NCBI GenBank assembly: GCA_002449585.1
Contig: DJXD01000053.1
Span: 49,230 to 113,229 of the forward strand
Direction of reading: 5' to 3'
Source of the DNA: Ruminococcus sp. UBA7013
Lineage (GTDB): Bacteria > Bacillota > Clostridia > Oscillospirales > Ruminococcaceae
Length of the DNA: 64,000 nucleotides
Part shown: positions 1-8,692 of the stretch, piece by piece
Numbering within the stretch: the stretch's first letter is position 1
Layout of the letters: each line of letters opens with the position of its first letter
Notes under the pieces: generated by a model
Told to the model about the DNA's origin: nothing
Seen by the model: only the letters and a program-made list of their open reading frames with translations
Databases searched by the model: none
Position numbers and translations under genes: made by a program

Positions 1-83
1 CTGTTCCGGAAGATCCGAATCCGGATGCTGTTCCGGAAGATCCGAATCCGGATGCCGCCCCCGAAGATGAGGCCGCACAATGA
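1..83 (+). CDS. 3' end of an unidentified gene with a Pro/Asp/Asn-rich repeat tail
   Basis: The frame beginning at base 3 is open from the window edge to a TGA at 81-83. It encodes only the last 26 residues: two copies of a nine-residue unit (VPEDPNPDA), then an acidic tail ending EAAQ. At DNA level this is a 27-bp tandem duplication. Its stop overlaps the tatD start (ATGA), so the two genes are translationally coupled and probably share an operon. In Firmicutes tatD often follows metG, but nothing visible identifies this gene, and such low-complexity tails occur in unrelated proteins. The function is unknown. Confidence 0.6.
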   Translation, partial: VPEDPNPDAVPEDPNPDAAPEDEAAQ

Positions 84-847
84 CAGATATTTTTGATTCT
101 CATGCACATTATGCAGATGAAAAATTTGATGCTGACAGAGATCTGCTTTTGCAAAAATGGCTTCCCGAAGCAGGAATTAAATATATCATGCTCGCAGGAA
201 TCCAGATCCCTGATTGTCAGAAAAGCGCACAGCTTGCCGCTGATTATGATTATATTTATTATAGTGCCGGACTGCATCCCAGTTATCTGGACAGCCGGCC
301 GCCCGATTGGGAAACACAGCTCTGTCAGCTTCTAACATCCCCCAAATGTAAAGCACTCGGAGAAATCGGTCTTGATTATCATACAGGCAATGAAAACCGG
401 GATTTGCAGAAAAAATTATTCATCCGCCAGCTGGAAATAGCACAAGAATATGATCTGCCTGTGATCCTGCATATCCGGGATGCTATCGGGGATGCTATTG
501 AGATCTTGAAAAATTATCATCCCCGTGGCGTGATGCATTGTTATAATGGTTCAGCTGATACCGCTCAGGAGCTTTTGCATATCCCGGATCTGTATTTCAG
601 TTTTGCCGGAGTGATTACTTATAAAAATGCTAGGAAACCGCTCGAAGCTGTTTCTGTCATTCCTTCTGATAGAGTCATGATTGAAACAGATTCCCCTTGG
701 CTTGCTCCTGAACCATTCCGGCATCAGCGCACAGATAGCCGTATGATTCTCAGGACAGCACAAAAAGCCGCTGAAATCAGAAATGAATCTGTACAGGATT
801 TTATTTCACAATGCTGTGAAAATGCCTGCCGACTTTTCAGAATATGA
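80..847 (+). CDS. tatD: TatD family metal-dependent DNase
   Basis: The 255-residue length is normal for the TatD family (about 255-265). These are cytoplasmic metal-dependent hydrolases with 3'-5' DNA exonuclease activity that act in DNA quality control. Metal ligands lie where expected: the N-terminal HxH in DSHAHY (residues 7-12), the GEIGLDYH block near residue 95, a His in ILHIRDA and in MHCYNG, and the terminal Asp in ETDSPWLAP near residue 203. The ATG overlaps the upstream stop (ATGA), so it needs little SD of its own. There is no signal peptide. The gene is followed by a 128-bp gap with the secDF promoter. Confidence 0.95.
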   Translation: MTDIFDSHAHYADEKFDADRDLLLQKWLPEAGIKYIMLAGIQIPDCQKSAQLAADYDYIYYSAGLHPSYLDSRPPDWETQLCQLLTSPKCKALGEIGLDYHTGNENRDLQKKLFIRQLEIAQEYDLPVILHIRDAIGDAIEILKNYHPRGVMHCYNGSADTAQELLHIPDLYFSFAGVITYKNARKPLEAVSVIPSDRVMIETDSPWLAPEPFRHQRTDSRMILRTAQKAAEIRNESVQDFISQCCENACRLFRI

Positions 848-875
848 TAGTTTGCTGAAAAAATCAGGCAGACTA

Positions 876-904
876 TTGACTTTGATTTCATTTTGTAATA
901 TAAT
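876..904 (+). promoter_or_regulatory. SigA-type promoter of secDF
   Basis: TTGACT at 876-881 and TATAAT at 899-904, with a 17-bp spacer. The predicted start is near 911, giving a leader of about 65 nt before the secDF start codon. Confidence 0.8.
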
Positions 905-975
905 AGTAATTGCTTATTTGCCGTCTGCCAGCGGCACAGATATTTTTTTAAACAAATAACAGGAGGTTTTTTTAA

Positions 976-3306
976 GTGAACAAACGAATTGGGAAGCCAG
1001 TCTTTTTCGTGGTGTTTCTTATCGTTCTTGCATTTGCGCTGACTACCATTTTTGGTGTGGCGACTTACAGGGGAGATATTAAACATACATGGGTGCATAG
1101 TCTGGAAGACATCCGTCTTGGAATTGATATTCAGGGCGGTGTGGATGTGACTTTTGAACCTGATGAAGGCGTGGAAGCTACAGAGGAACAAATGGATGCC
1201 GCTCTGGAAGTCATTAAGCTCAGACTTGTGAATCTGGGTATTAATGATAGTGAAACTTATGTGGATTATGCAAATAATAGAGTTATTGTCCGGTTTCCAT
1301 GGCAATCAGGAGAATCTAATTTCGATCCCGCAAAAGCTGTGGATGAACTGGGTCAAATGTCAGAATTGACATTCCGATATGGTACAGATATTGATGGAGA
1401 AGTCATTCTAACCGGCTCTAGTGTGGATACGGCAACTTCTGGCTATACTCAGCAAAGTCAGAATTCTGAACCACAATGGGTGGTACAGCTCAAACTGAAT
1501 GATTCCGGTAAAGATGCATTTGCAACTGCAACAACGGCGCAGGCTTCCAGCGGCGGATATATTTCTATTTGGATGGATGATACCTGCATTTCAAGTGCAA
1601 CTGTAAATGATGCTATCACAACGGGAGAAGCTGTGATTTCTGGTAATTTTACAGCTGAATCTGCAAAACAGCTTGCTGATCAGATCACATCCGGTGCATT
1701 GCCGTTTTCATTGCATTCTACCAGCACAAAGACATTATCACCAACATTGGGCTCAGGGGCATTATATGCCATGGTGATGAGCGGATTAATTTCACTTGCA
1801 TTTATCTGTGTATACATGCTGATTCTGTATCGATTGCCAGGTTTGGTGGCCGTGATTGGCCTGATCGGACAGGTTGCCGGAATGCTGGCAGCAGTTTCTG
1901 GATGGTTTGGCTTTTTACCCAGCTCTACATTGACCATTCCGGGCATTGCAGGTATTATCTTGTCAGTAGGTATGGGCGTTGACTGTAATATTATTACAGC
2001 GGAACGTATCAAGGAAGAACTTGCAAAGGGCAGATCTTTGGAGACTTCTTTGAGAAAGGGCTATGAGAATGCATTTTCTGCGATTCTTGACGGTAACTTA
2101 ACGCTTGCGATTGTTGCGCTGATTCTGATGGGGGCATTTGGTACAGATAACGCAATCACAAAAATTTTGAATGCGACAATTTTCCGTTTCTTTGGTGCGA
2201 CAACAGAAGGATTTATTTATTCTTTTGGCTTTACGCTGATCATGGGTGTTATTTTAAATTTCATCATGGGTGTATTTGCGGCCAGACTGATGACATTTTC
2301 TCTTGCTAGATTCAAGGCATTTCAGAAGCCCTCCCTTTATGGCTACACGAAAGAGAAATATAAAGAAGCAAAGACTTATCATTTCAGTGAAACGAAAAAG
2401 ACATTTTTCATTATTTCCGGCGTACTGGTTGCGCTCTCACTGCTGATGACATTTAAGGGCGTAGAAGTTTCGATTGATTTTAAAGGTGGTACAATTGTAT
2501 CTTATGCTTATCATGGTGATCTGGATGAAACAGCGTGCAGATCAGGATTAGAAGGCGTACTCAACACACCTGTCACACTCCAGAAGGGTGAAAGCTTTGA
2601 TGCAGATACCAATATTTTGACAGTTTCTTTCAGCTATGATCAGAGTTTGACACTGGATCAGCAAAATGCAATGCTGGATGTCATGAAAGAAACTTATCCG
2701 GATAATGAAATTGAAGAGCTGGAAAGTAATGATGTAAGTCCGTCTTCCGGCCGTGAGTTCTTTGCAAAATGTATTGTAGCAGTATTATTTGCGGCAATCC
2801 TGCTGATCATCTATATTGCATTGCGATTCAAGAAAATCAGCGGCTGGTCAGCTGGTGTATTTACGATCATTACGCTGATGCATGATATTATTATTGCATA
2901 TGGCAGTTTTGTATTATTCGGCTTTGAGATTGATTCTAATTTCATGGCGGTTGTGCTGACGATCTTCGGTTATTCGATCAATAATACTATCATTGTATAT
3001 GACAGAATCCGTGAAAATCAGCGGCTGATGAATCAGGACAGCACCATTGCAGAACTTGTAAATACAAGCGCAAGCCAGACAATGCGGCGTTCTCTCAGAA
3101 CTTCTATCACTACAGTCTCTACAATGTTGATTATTAGCATAGTTGCAACGGTTTTCAATGTCAACAGCATTCTGAGCTTTTCTGTTCCGATGACATTCGG
3201 CCTGATTGCTGGTACATATTCATCTCAGTGCATTGCCCCCACGCTGTGGGTATGGTGGAATGAACACCTTGGCAACAAGCTGATCAAAGATGTGGTTGCA
3301 AAATAA
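976..3306 (+). CDS. secDF: Protein translocase subunit SecDF (fused SecD and SecF)
   Basis: This 776-residue fusion of SecD and SecF is an RND-type membrane protein that uses the proton gradient to help pull preproteins through SecYEG. The GTG start at 976 follows AGGAGG (961-966) with nine intervening bases. Residues 1-30 hold the first membrane helix. The SecD half has the conserved LGIDIQGGVDV block near residue 50, a periplasmic P1 domain, then a helix cluster around 260-450 with GVDCN, a variant of the usual GVDANV motif. The SecF half restarts near residue 480 with VSIDFKGGT and ends with a second helix cluster. Fused SecDF is usual in Firmicutes. It is monocistronic, between its own promoter and a strong terminator. 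Confidence 0.96.
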   Translation: MNKRIGKPVFFVVFLIVLAFALTTIFGVATYRGDIKHTWVHSLEDIRLGIDIQGGVDVTFEPDEGVEATEEQMDAALEVIKLRLVNLGINDSETYVDYANNRVIVRFPWQSGESNFDPAKAVDELGQMSELTFRYGTDIDGEVILTGSSVDTATSGYTQQSQNSEPQWVVQLKLNDSGKDAFATATTAQASSGGYISIWMDDTCISSATVNDAITTGEAVISGNFTAESAKQLADQITSGALPFSLHSTSTKTLSPTLGSGALYAMVMSGLISLAFICVYMLILYRLPGLVAVIGLIGQVAGMLAAVSGWFGFLPSSTLTIPGIAGIILSVGMGVDCNIITAERIKEELAKGRSLETSLRKGYENAFSAILDGNLTLAIVALILMGAFGTDNAITKILNATIFRFFGATTEGFIYSFGFTLIMGVILNFIMGVFAARLMTFSLARFKAFQKPSLYGYTKEKYKEAKTYHFSETKKTFFIISGVLVALSLLMTFKGVEVSIDFKGGTIVSYAYHGDLDETACRSGLEGVLNTPVTLQKGESFDADTNILTVSFSYDQSLTLDQQNAMLDVMKETYPDNEIEELESNDVSPSSGREFFAKCIVAVLFAAILLIIYIALRFKKISGWSAGVFTIITLMHDIIIAYGSFVLFGFEIDSNFMAVVLTIFGYSINNTIIVYDRIRENQRLMNQDSTIAELVNTSASQTMRRSLRTSITTVSTMLIISIVATVFNVNSILSFSVPMTFGLIAGTYSSQCIAPTLWVWWNEHLGNKLIKDVVAK

Positions 3307-3310
3307 AAAT

Positions 3311-3342
3311 TTTCCCCCTTCTGTTAGAAGGGGGAATTTTTT
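3311..3342 (+). terminator. Rho-independent terminator after secDF
   Basis: A perfect 9-bp stem (CCCCCTTCT at 3314-3322 with AGAAGGGGG at 3326-3334) and a 3-nt loop are followed by a run of six T, directly after the secDF stop. Confidence 0.93.
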
Positions 3343-3460
3343 AAGCAAGATTGTGAAAAATATATCAAACTTCATAGTGTATTTCACCAAAACACACTTG
3401 TCTTTTTATAGCATATCTTACAAAATAAATCCACATTCGAAAGGAATTGCTTGAAATCAC

Positions 3461-3489
3461 TTGACTTGTCAGGAAAAAAATAGTATAAT
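3461..3489 (+). promoter_or_regulatory. SigA-type promoter of serC-serA
   Basis: TTGACT (3461-3466), 17 bp, then consensus TATAAT (3484-3489). The stretch from 3343 to 3460 holds no gene or other recognisable signal. Confidence 0.85.
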
Positions 3490-3502
3490 AATATTGCTGA
3501 TG

Positions 3503-3531
3503 CCGGTGAATCTGTGAAATTCACAGCCCGG
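3503..3531 (+). promoter_or_regulatory. Stem-loop in the serC leader
   Basis: GTGAAT (3506-3511) pairs with ATTCAC (3519-3524), extended by CCG (3503-3505) with CGG (3529-3531) across a small bulge. It lies in the roughly 70-nt 5' UTR, about 20 nt ahead of the SD. It has no T run and matches no riboswitch I know. A role in serine-pathway control is only a guess. Confidence 0.35.
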
Positions 3532-3564
3532 AACAAAATTGATTTTAATTTGGAGGTTTTTGCA

Positions 3565-4650
3565 ATGGCAAGAGTTTATAACTTCAGTGCAGGCCCTGCT
3601 GTTCTGCCGGAAGAAGTCCTCAAAGAAGCCGCAGAAGAAATGCTTGATTACAGAGGCTGCGGAATGTCTGTGATGGAAATGTCCCATCGTTCCAAAATGT
3701 TTGATCAGATTATCAAAGAAGCAGAACAGGATCTCCGTGATCTGATGGGTATCCCGGATAATTACAAAGTAATGTTTTTACAGGGCGGTGCTTCTCAGCA
3801 GTTTGCCGCTATTCCGATGAACCTGATGAAAAAAGGCAAGGCTGGCTATATTATTACAGGCCAGTGGGCTAAAAAAGCTTATCAGGAAGCAAAGAAGTTC
3901 GGCGAAGCTGTAGAGCTTGCTTCTTCTGCGGATAAGACATTCTCTTATATTCCGGATTGTTCTGATCTGCCGATTACGGACGATATGGATTATGTATATA
4001 TTTGCCAGAATAATACTATCTATGGTACAGTTTATCATGAACTCCCAAATACAAAGGGCGTAGAACTGGTTGCAGATGTTTCTTCCTGCTTCCTGTCTGA
4101 GCCGGTCGATGTTAAGAAATATGGCGTGATCTATGGCGGCGTTCAGAAAAATGTAGGCCCTGCTGGTGTTGTTATCGTGATCGCTCGTGAAGATCTCATT
4201 CCTGATGAACCTGCTGTGAAGAATACTCCCACAATGCTGAACTGGAAGATTCAGGCTGATGCAAATTCCCTGTATAATACCCCCCCTTGCTATGGTATCT
4301 ATATCTGCGGCAAGGTGTTCAAATGGCTCAAGAAAATGGGCGGCTTGGAAGCTATGAAGGCTTTGAATGAGAAGAAAGCAAAGATCCTGTATGATTTCCT
4401 GGATCAGAGCGAATTGTTCAAGGGCACTGTTGTTCCAGAAGATCGTTCTCTGATGAATGTGCCGTTTGTTACGGGTAATGCCGATCTGGATGCAAAATTT
4501 GTTGCAGAAGCAAAAGCAGCAGGTTTTGAAAATCTGAAAGGTCACAGAACTGTCGGCGGTATGAGAGCATCTATCTATAATGCAATGCCGATTGAAGGCG
4601 TTGAAAAGCTGGTTGCATTCATGGCTGAATTCGAGAAGAATAATAAGTAA
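3565..4650 (+). CDS. serC: Phosphoserine aminotransferase
   Basis: This PLP enzyme converts 3-phosphohydroxypyruvate and glutamate to phosphoserine, the second step of serine synthesis. The 361-residue length matches the family. It opens with the typical YNFSAGPAVLP, has SHRSKMF near residue 45 and the GGASQQF PLP-phosphate motif near residue 77, and carries the Schiff-base lysine in GGVQKNVGPAG (Lys195). I chose the ATG at 3565 because TGGAGG (3551-3556) sits eight bases upstream; an in-frame ATG at 3514 would add 17 residues foreign to the family. serA starts 23 nt downstream, giving a two-gene serine operon. Confidence 0.96.
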   Translation: MARVYNFSAGPAVLPEEVLKEAAEEMLDYRGCGMSVMEMSHRSKMFDQIIKEAEQDLRDLMGIPDNYKVMFLQGGASQQFAAIPMNLMKKGKAGYIITGQWAKKAYQEAKKFGEAVELASSADKTFSYIPDCSDLPITDDMDYVYICQNNTIYGTVYHELPNTKGVELVADVSSCFLSEPVDVKKYGVIYGGVQKNVGPAGVVIVIAREDLIPDEPAVKNTPTMLNWKIQADANSLYNTPPCYGIYICGKVFKWLKKMGGLEAMKALNEKKAKILYDFLDQSELFKGTVVPEDRSLMNVPFVTGNADLDAKFVAEAKAAGFENLKGHRTVGGMRASIYNAMPIEGVEKLVAFMAEFEKNNK

Positions 4651-4673
4651 TCCGATTTATGAGGTGATTCCCC

Positions 4674-5795
4674 ATGTATAATATTTTAACTCTGAATAAA
4701 ATTGCCGCCTGCGGAACAGATCTGTTTGATAAGGCAAAATATACTGTCGGTGATGCTGTAGAAAATCCGGCTGGTGTTCTGGTAAGATCTGCAAAAATGC
4801 ATGATATGACATTCAACCCGGAACTGCTTGCAATCGGCCGTGCAGGTGCAGGGACAAATAATATCCCTGTTGATAAATGTGCTGAAAATGGTGTAGTTGT
4901 ATTTAATTCTCCCGGTGCAAATGCCAATGCTGTAAAAGAATTAGTACTTGCTGGCCTGTTTCTGGCATCCCGTAAGGTGACAAAGGCTGTCACATGGGCA
5001 GCTGATCTCAAAGATAAAGAAGATGCAAATGTTGCCGCTCAGGTTGAGAAAGGCAAAAGCGCATTCGGCGGCATTGAGATCCTTGGCAAAACTCTAGGCG
5101 TGATTGGTCTGGGTGCAATCGGAAAGAAAGTAGCACAGGCCGCCAATGCTTTGGGTATGACAGTAGTTGGTACAGATCCTTTTCTGAGTGAGGATGCCGC
5201 TAAAGAAATTGCGGATTTCTGCAAAGTCGTTGCGACAAAAGAAGAAGTTTATGCAGAAGCGGATTATATTACCCTGCATGTACCCTGCAATGCAGATACA
5301 AAAGGCTTTGTCAATGCTGATGTGATCAATCAGATGAAAGACGGTGTCAGAATCCTGAATTTTGCCCGTGCGGAACTCGTCAATGATGCTGATCTGAAAG
5401 CTGCTCTTGCTTCCGGAAAGGTTACTGTTTATGTAACAGATTTCCCGAATGCGGATACTGTCAATGTAGATGGCATTGTAGCAATCCCGCATCTTGGAGC
5501 TTCTACGGCAGAATCTGAGGACAACTGCGCAATTATGGCCGCTAATGAATTGATTGATTATATTGAAAACGGCAATATCAAGAATTCTGTTAACTATCCG
5601 AATGTTTCGCTTGATGCTTCCGGAAAGAAAGTATGCGTTCTGCATAAAGCTGATGCTGATCTGTCCGGCATTGCCGCTGATGCTAAGGCAACTGGCACAA
5701 AGAAAGGCTTTGGATATACTATTTTTGCTGGAAATGTGGATGCTGATGCAGTCAAAGCAATTGATGGTGTTATCCGTGTAAGAGTGATTGACTGA
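4674..5795 (+). CDS. serA: D-3-phosphoglycerate dehydrogenase
   Basis: This is the first enzyme of the phosphorylated serine pathway, oxidising 3-phosphoglycerate with NAD+. At 373 residues it is a short-form SerA: a substrate-binding region, then an NAD-binding Rossmann fold with LGVIGLGAIGKKVA near residue 140, a catalytic Arg in FARAELVND, the catalytic His in PHLGAST, and a C-terminal stretch of about 65 residues resembling a single shortened ACT-like regulatory domain. The usual ARGG around the catalytic Arg is ARAE here, a small deviation. It is cotranscribed with serC. A strong hairpin, without a T run, follows it. Confidence 0.93.
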   Translation: MYNILTLNKIAACGTDLFDKAKYTVGDAVENPAGVLVRSAKMHDMTFNPELLAIGRAGAGTNNIPVDKCAENGVVVFNSPGANANAVKELVLAGLFLASRKVTKAVTWAADLKDKEDANVAAQVEKGKSAFGGIEILGKTLGVIGLGAIGKKVAQAANALGMTVVGTDPFLSEDAAKEIADFCKVVATKEEVYAEADYITLHVPCNADTKGFVNADVINQMKDGVRILNFARAELVNDADLKAALASGKVTVYVTDFPNADTVNVDGIVAIPHLGASTAESEDNCAIMAANELIDYIENGNIKNSVNYPNVSLDASGKKVCVLHKADADLSGIAADAKATGTKKGFGYTIFAGNVDADAVKAIDGVIRVRVID

Positions 5796-5814
5796 TTCTG
5801 AACAGAAAGATTTT

Positions 5815-5840
5815 ATGCCCCTGTCTGCGGACGGGGGCAT
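5815..5840 (+). terminator. Strong stem-loop after serA (terminator without a clear U-tract)
   Basis: ATGCCCC-T-GTC (5815-5825) pairs with GAC-G-GGGGCAT (5830-5840), about 11 bp with one U-G pair, around a TGCG tetraloop. It is followed by TATTAATAGG rather than a T run, so it may end serA imperfectly or protect its 3' end. It lies just before the SD of the next gene. Confidence 0.55.
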
Positions 5841-5859
5841 TATTAATAGGAGGGGAATC

Positions 5860-6486
5860 ATGATGCTGAGTGATGAAATTTTTTCACCATGCAAGAGAGA
5901 ATTAGAAAGGTATAAGGAGCAGTCTATTCCTTTGAAAAAGATGATCAAGGAATATGATGCTTTATATTTGCGTTGTAAAATGGATTATGAAAGTCTGTTC
6001 TATTTTGGGGAAGGAAACAGATTATTAATTTTAAGGGCAGATCCATCATTTGCAAGCGGAATTATTTTTCAGTGTTATGAGTATGAAAATGGAGAATTAT
6101 GGTTATATTGGAAAGATGCAGAACAGTGTTTTGATGCGTATAAAGAAGTAAGTCATATGACTGTTTCAGAATTTCAGAATGCAAGAGAATTACAAAAGCT
6201 TTTGAATGTTCGTTTCCCATGCAAAATGAGAAAGCTAACAGATCAGCAAAGTGAAATTATCAGAAAATTAAGCAAAGAGAAGTTAGACAGTACTGTAGAG
6301 CCGATAATGGGTTATGATGGTACAATGTTTTATCTGAGAATTTTCAGACAGCCGTCTGTAGATTATGAATTTTGGTCAGAAATTCCGGAAGAATGGAAGT
6401 TATTCGAAGATGTCACAACCATGTTTGCAGAAATTTCAGGAGCACAGCCAAAAATTTTTTACAGAGCACATGTTTCCTATACTTGA
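5860..6486 (+). CDS. Unidentified cytoplasmic protein
   Basis: A soluble 208-residue protein without signal peptide or membrane segment, rich in aromatic and charged residues. I do not recognise the family. I chose the ATG at 5860 because of AGGAGGGGA just upstream (5848-5856). The frame is open upstream to 5788, but that start would overlap serA and run through the hairpin. A second ATG follows at 5863. The gene ends inside the -35 box of the next promoter. Nothing in the context points to a function; it may be read through from serC-serA. Confidence 0.7.
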   Translation: MMLSDEIFSPCKRELERYKEQSIPLKKMIKEYDALYLRCKMDYESLFYFGEGNRLLILRADPSFASGIIFQCYEYENGELWLYWKDAEQCFDAYKEVSHMTVSEFQNARELQKLLNVRFPCKMRKLTDQQSEIIRKLSKEKLDSTVEPIMGYDGTMFYLRIFRQPSVDYEFWSEIPEEWKLFEDVTTMFAEISGAQPKIFYRAHVSYT

Positions 6487-6511
6487 CAAATATAATGAAT
6501 CATGCTATGAT
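6483..6511 (+). promoter_or_regulatory. Promoter of the 6546 gene, overlapping the upstream stop codon
   Basis: TTGACA (6483-6488), whose TGA is the stop codon of the preceding gene, 17 bp, then TATGAT (6506-6511) with an extended TGC in front. Confidence 0.75.
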
Positions 6512-6545
6512 TAGAGTAAATAGCAAGAAATGAGGGAAATGCGTT

Positions 6546-7334
6546 ATGACACAATTAGGAGTTTTATTGATTGTTGCTATGCTGATCAGTGCGCTGGGGT
6601 TTATCAAGTATGTATATTTTATTTCATTGGGATATGGTTTTTCTGTGGCAGGGATCGGCCTGACAATGCTGATTCTTTGCCGGGAAAATCTGAGTATCAG
6701 CACAATGATCCTGTGTGTGCTGTTTATGATTTATGGGGTACGTCTGGGCGGATATTTGGCATACCGGGAAATTAAGAGTGCAGCATATAATACTATGATC
6801 AAGAAAGAGACAAAAGAAAATGTCAGCTTTGGGGTGAAAATTGCGATCTGGCTCACATGTGCATTATTATATGTTTGTCAGACTGCGCCTGTATTATTTA
6901 GATTGCAGAGTGATGATAAAAATGATGTTTTTTCTGTGATCGGGATTGTAATCATGGCCGGAGGGATGATAATGGAAATGCTGGCAGATTGGCAAAAATC
7001 ACAGGCGAAAAAGAAAGATCCTAAAAGATTTGTCAGTACAGGATTGTACCGCTTTGTGAGATGCCCGAATTATCTGGGGGAATTATTGCTTTGGACGGGA
7101 GTATTTATTTCAGGGCTGAATGTCTATGATTCGGCATTGACTTGGATCATCAGTTTGCTAGGATATTTAGGAATTGTCTATGTCATGTTTAGTGGTGCAA
7201 GAAGGCTGGAACTTCGGCAAGATCGGAATTATGGGGAAGATCCGGAGTATCAGAAATATGTGAAATCTGTGCCGATTATGATCCCGTTTGTCCCTTTGTA
7301 CAGTGTGAAAAAATATAAATGGCTGGTTGCATGA
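6546..7334 (+). CDS. DUF1295 / isoprenylcysteine-methyltransferase-like integral membrane protein
   Basis: This 262-residue protein has about six hydrophobic helices and the C-terminal signature of the DUF1295/steroid-5-alpha-reductase/ICMT superfamily: GLYRFVRCPNYLGE near residue 163, then a conserved Arg/Glu/Asp stretch (RRLELRQDRNYGEDPEYQ) and a hydrophobic end. Superfamily members methylate or reduce lipid-like substrates at the membrane; the substrate here cannot be told. The ATG at 6546 follows GAGGG. Its stop overlaps the upstream region of the next gene, so the two are probably one operon. Confidence 0.8.
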   Translation: MTQLGVLLIVAMLISALGFIKYVYFISLGYGFSVAGIGLTMLILCRENLSISTMILCVLFMIYGVRLGGYLAYREIKSAAYNTMIKKETKENVSFGVKIAIWLTCALLYVCQTAPVLFRLQSDDKNDVFSVIGIVIMAGGMIMEMLADWQKSQAKKKDPKRFVSTGLYRFVRCPNYLGELLLWTGVFISGLNVYDSALTWIISLLGYLGIVYVMFSGARRLELRQDRNYGEDPEYQKYVKSVPIMIPFVPLYSVKKYKWLVA

Positions 7335-7347
7335 GAGGGGGTGTATT

Positions 7348-8154
7348 ATGCAAGCAGGAGTATCAACAGCGTGTCTTTATCCGGATTTCACGGAAGAAGC
7401 ATTATATAATTTAGCAGTCAATGGAATTGCGCATACAGAAATATTTATCAATTCTGAAAGTGAATTGAAAAAGTCATTCATTGCGAATCTGGCCGAAATT
7501 ATGAAGCGATACGGGGTAACATGTCAAAGTCTGCATCCGTTTGCATGTCCCATAGAGCCGATGATGTTATTTTCCAGATATGAACGGCGTGTGAATGATA
7601 TGCTGGATTATTACAGACGGCATTTTGAAGCCATGCAGATGTTGAATGCAAAAATTTTTGTATTTCATGGCAATTTCAAAGTCAATGCTGTAGAACAGGA
7701 ATTATATTGTGAACGATATTTGAAATTAGTAGAAGCCGGGAAAGAATTCGGGGTTGTGGTTGCCCAAGAAAATGTAGATAGATGTCAGAGCGGATCACTG
7801 GCATTTTTAAGATATATGAATAGAACGATCGGCGCAGATGCACAATTTGTGGTAGATGTGAAACAGGCTGTCCGAGCCGGGGAATCTCCTTTGGAAATGC
7901 TGCAAAGTCTGGGGAATCATGTGTGTCATGTACATATCAGTGATCATGGAGAAAAGGGAGATTGTTTATTATTAGGCGCAGGCAATTTCCGGATCAGGAA
8001 TTTTCTGGAGACGTTATATTTATATCGTCAGAACTGTTCTGTGATATTAGAATTATATCGGGAAAATTTCCGGGGAATTTCGGATCTGGTGAGCAGTTAC
8101 AGGATGCTGGATCGGATGATTTCAGGCATTTGCCGAAATGTACGTAAAATATGA
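7348..8154 (+). CDS. Sugar phosphate isomerase/epimerase family TIM-barrel protein
   Basis: A 268-residue protein of the xylose-isomerase-like TIM-barrel family (AP endonuclease 2 superfamily). Recognisable pieces are the N-terminal GVSTACLYP, SLHPFA near residue 60, FHGNF near residue 105, VVAQENVDR near residue 140 carrying the metal-binding Glu, VVDVKQA with the Asp, and HVHISDHG with the two metal-ligand His. Such proteins isomerise or epimerise sugars or inositols in the cytoplasm; the substrate is not predictable. I chose the ATG at 7348 because AGAGGGGG lies seven bases upstream; a TTG at 7327 would overlap the previous gene. Confidence 0.8.
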   Translation: MQAGVSTACLYPDFTEEALYNLAVNGIAHTEIFINSESELKKSFIANLAEIMKRYGVTCQSLHPFACPIEPMMLFSRYERRVNDMLDYYRRHFEAMQMLNAKIFVFHGNFKVNAVEQELYCERYLKLVEAGKEFGVVVAQENVDRCQSGSLAFLRYMNRTIGADAQFVVDVKQAVRAGESPLEMLQSLGNHVCHVHISDHGEKGDCLLLGAGNFRIRNFLETLYLYRQNCSVILELYRENFRGISDLVSSYRMLDRMISGICRNVRKI

Positions 8155-8186
8155 GAAAAGATCTTAAAAATTGTGGAAATTCCGAA

Positions 8187-8216
8187 TTGACAAAAGTCAG
8201 TCAGTCGTGATATAAT
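8187..8216 (+). promoter_or_regulatory. Promoter of nrdR
   Basis: Consensus TTGACA (8187-8192) and TATAAT (8211-8216) with an 18-bp spacer. Confidence 0.8.
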
Positions 8217-8245
8217 AAATTTATGCTTTTTTGGTGGTGAAAGTT

Positions 8246-8692
8246 ATGAAGTGTCCTTATTGTGGTCATGATGATTCTAAAGTGATAGATTCTCGTCCGG
8301 CGGAAGATAAAAAACGCAGAAGACGGGAATGTCTCAAATGCGGAAAGCGTTTTACAACATATGAAGTTGTAGAGCAGCCCCTCCGGATTGTATCCAAACG
8401 AGACGGATCTCTTGAGCCTTATGATAGAAATAAACTGTTAGGCGGAATTTATCATGCAATTAAAAAGCGGCCTGTGATGATTGAACAGGTGAATGAAATT
8501 GCTGATAAAGTAGAAGCAAGATATAATAATAGCTGGAGCAGTCAGCTGACTTCTAAGCAGATCGGCGCAATTGTAATGGAATGCCTGAAAGATCTGGATC
8601 TGATCGCATATATTCGATTTGCATCTGTTTATCAGAATTTCAATGATGTCGCCAGCTTTATGGCTGTGATTTCTGCCCTGGAAAAGAAATAA
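8246..8692 (+). CDS. nrdR: Transcriptional repressor NrdR
   Basis: NrdR senses ATP/dATP through an ATP-cone and represses ribonucleotide reductase genes by binding NrdR boxes. The 148-residue length is standard. The N-terminal zinc ribbon is complete (CPYCG at residues 3-7, CLKCGKRF at about 31-38) and is followed by the TTYE and ATP-cone region (RIVSKRDGSLEPYDRNK). I chose the ATG at 8246, which begins with the canonical MKCPYCG; upstream in-frame TTG/GTG codons at 8231-8239 overlap the GGTGGTGA SD. The 3' end overlaps the convergent next gene by 35 bp. Confidence 0.95.
   Translation: MKCPYCGHDDSKVIDSRPAEDKKRRRRECLKCGKRFTTYEVVEQPLRIVSKRDGSLEPYDRNKLLGGIYHAIKKRPVMIEQVNEIADKVEARYNNSWSSQLTSKQIGAIVMECLKDLDLIAYIRFASVYQNFNDVASFMAVISALEKK

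Noticed and set aside
1..56. Possible CRISPR-like repeat at the left edge
   Set aside because: The repeats are directly adjacent with no spacer and encode a protein repeat in frame.
3778..4545. 255-codon minus-strand frame in serC
   Set aside because: Antisense shadow of a highly conserved enzyme gene; no start signals.
5788..5859. Start at 5788 for the unidentified gene after serA
   Set aside because: The 24 extra codons would overlap serA and encode the hairpin; AGGAGGGGA supports the ATG at 5860.
5094..5948. 284-codon minus-strand frame across serA and the next gene
   Set aside because: Antisense shadow of serA. No SD, and the predicted protein is Ile/Cys/Ser-rich without a motif.
7327..7347. 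TTG start at 7327 for the sugar isomerase-like gene
   Set aside because: It overlaps the preceding gene and includes the SD; the ATG at 7348 is correctly spaced.
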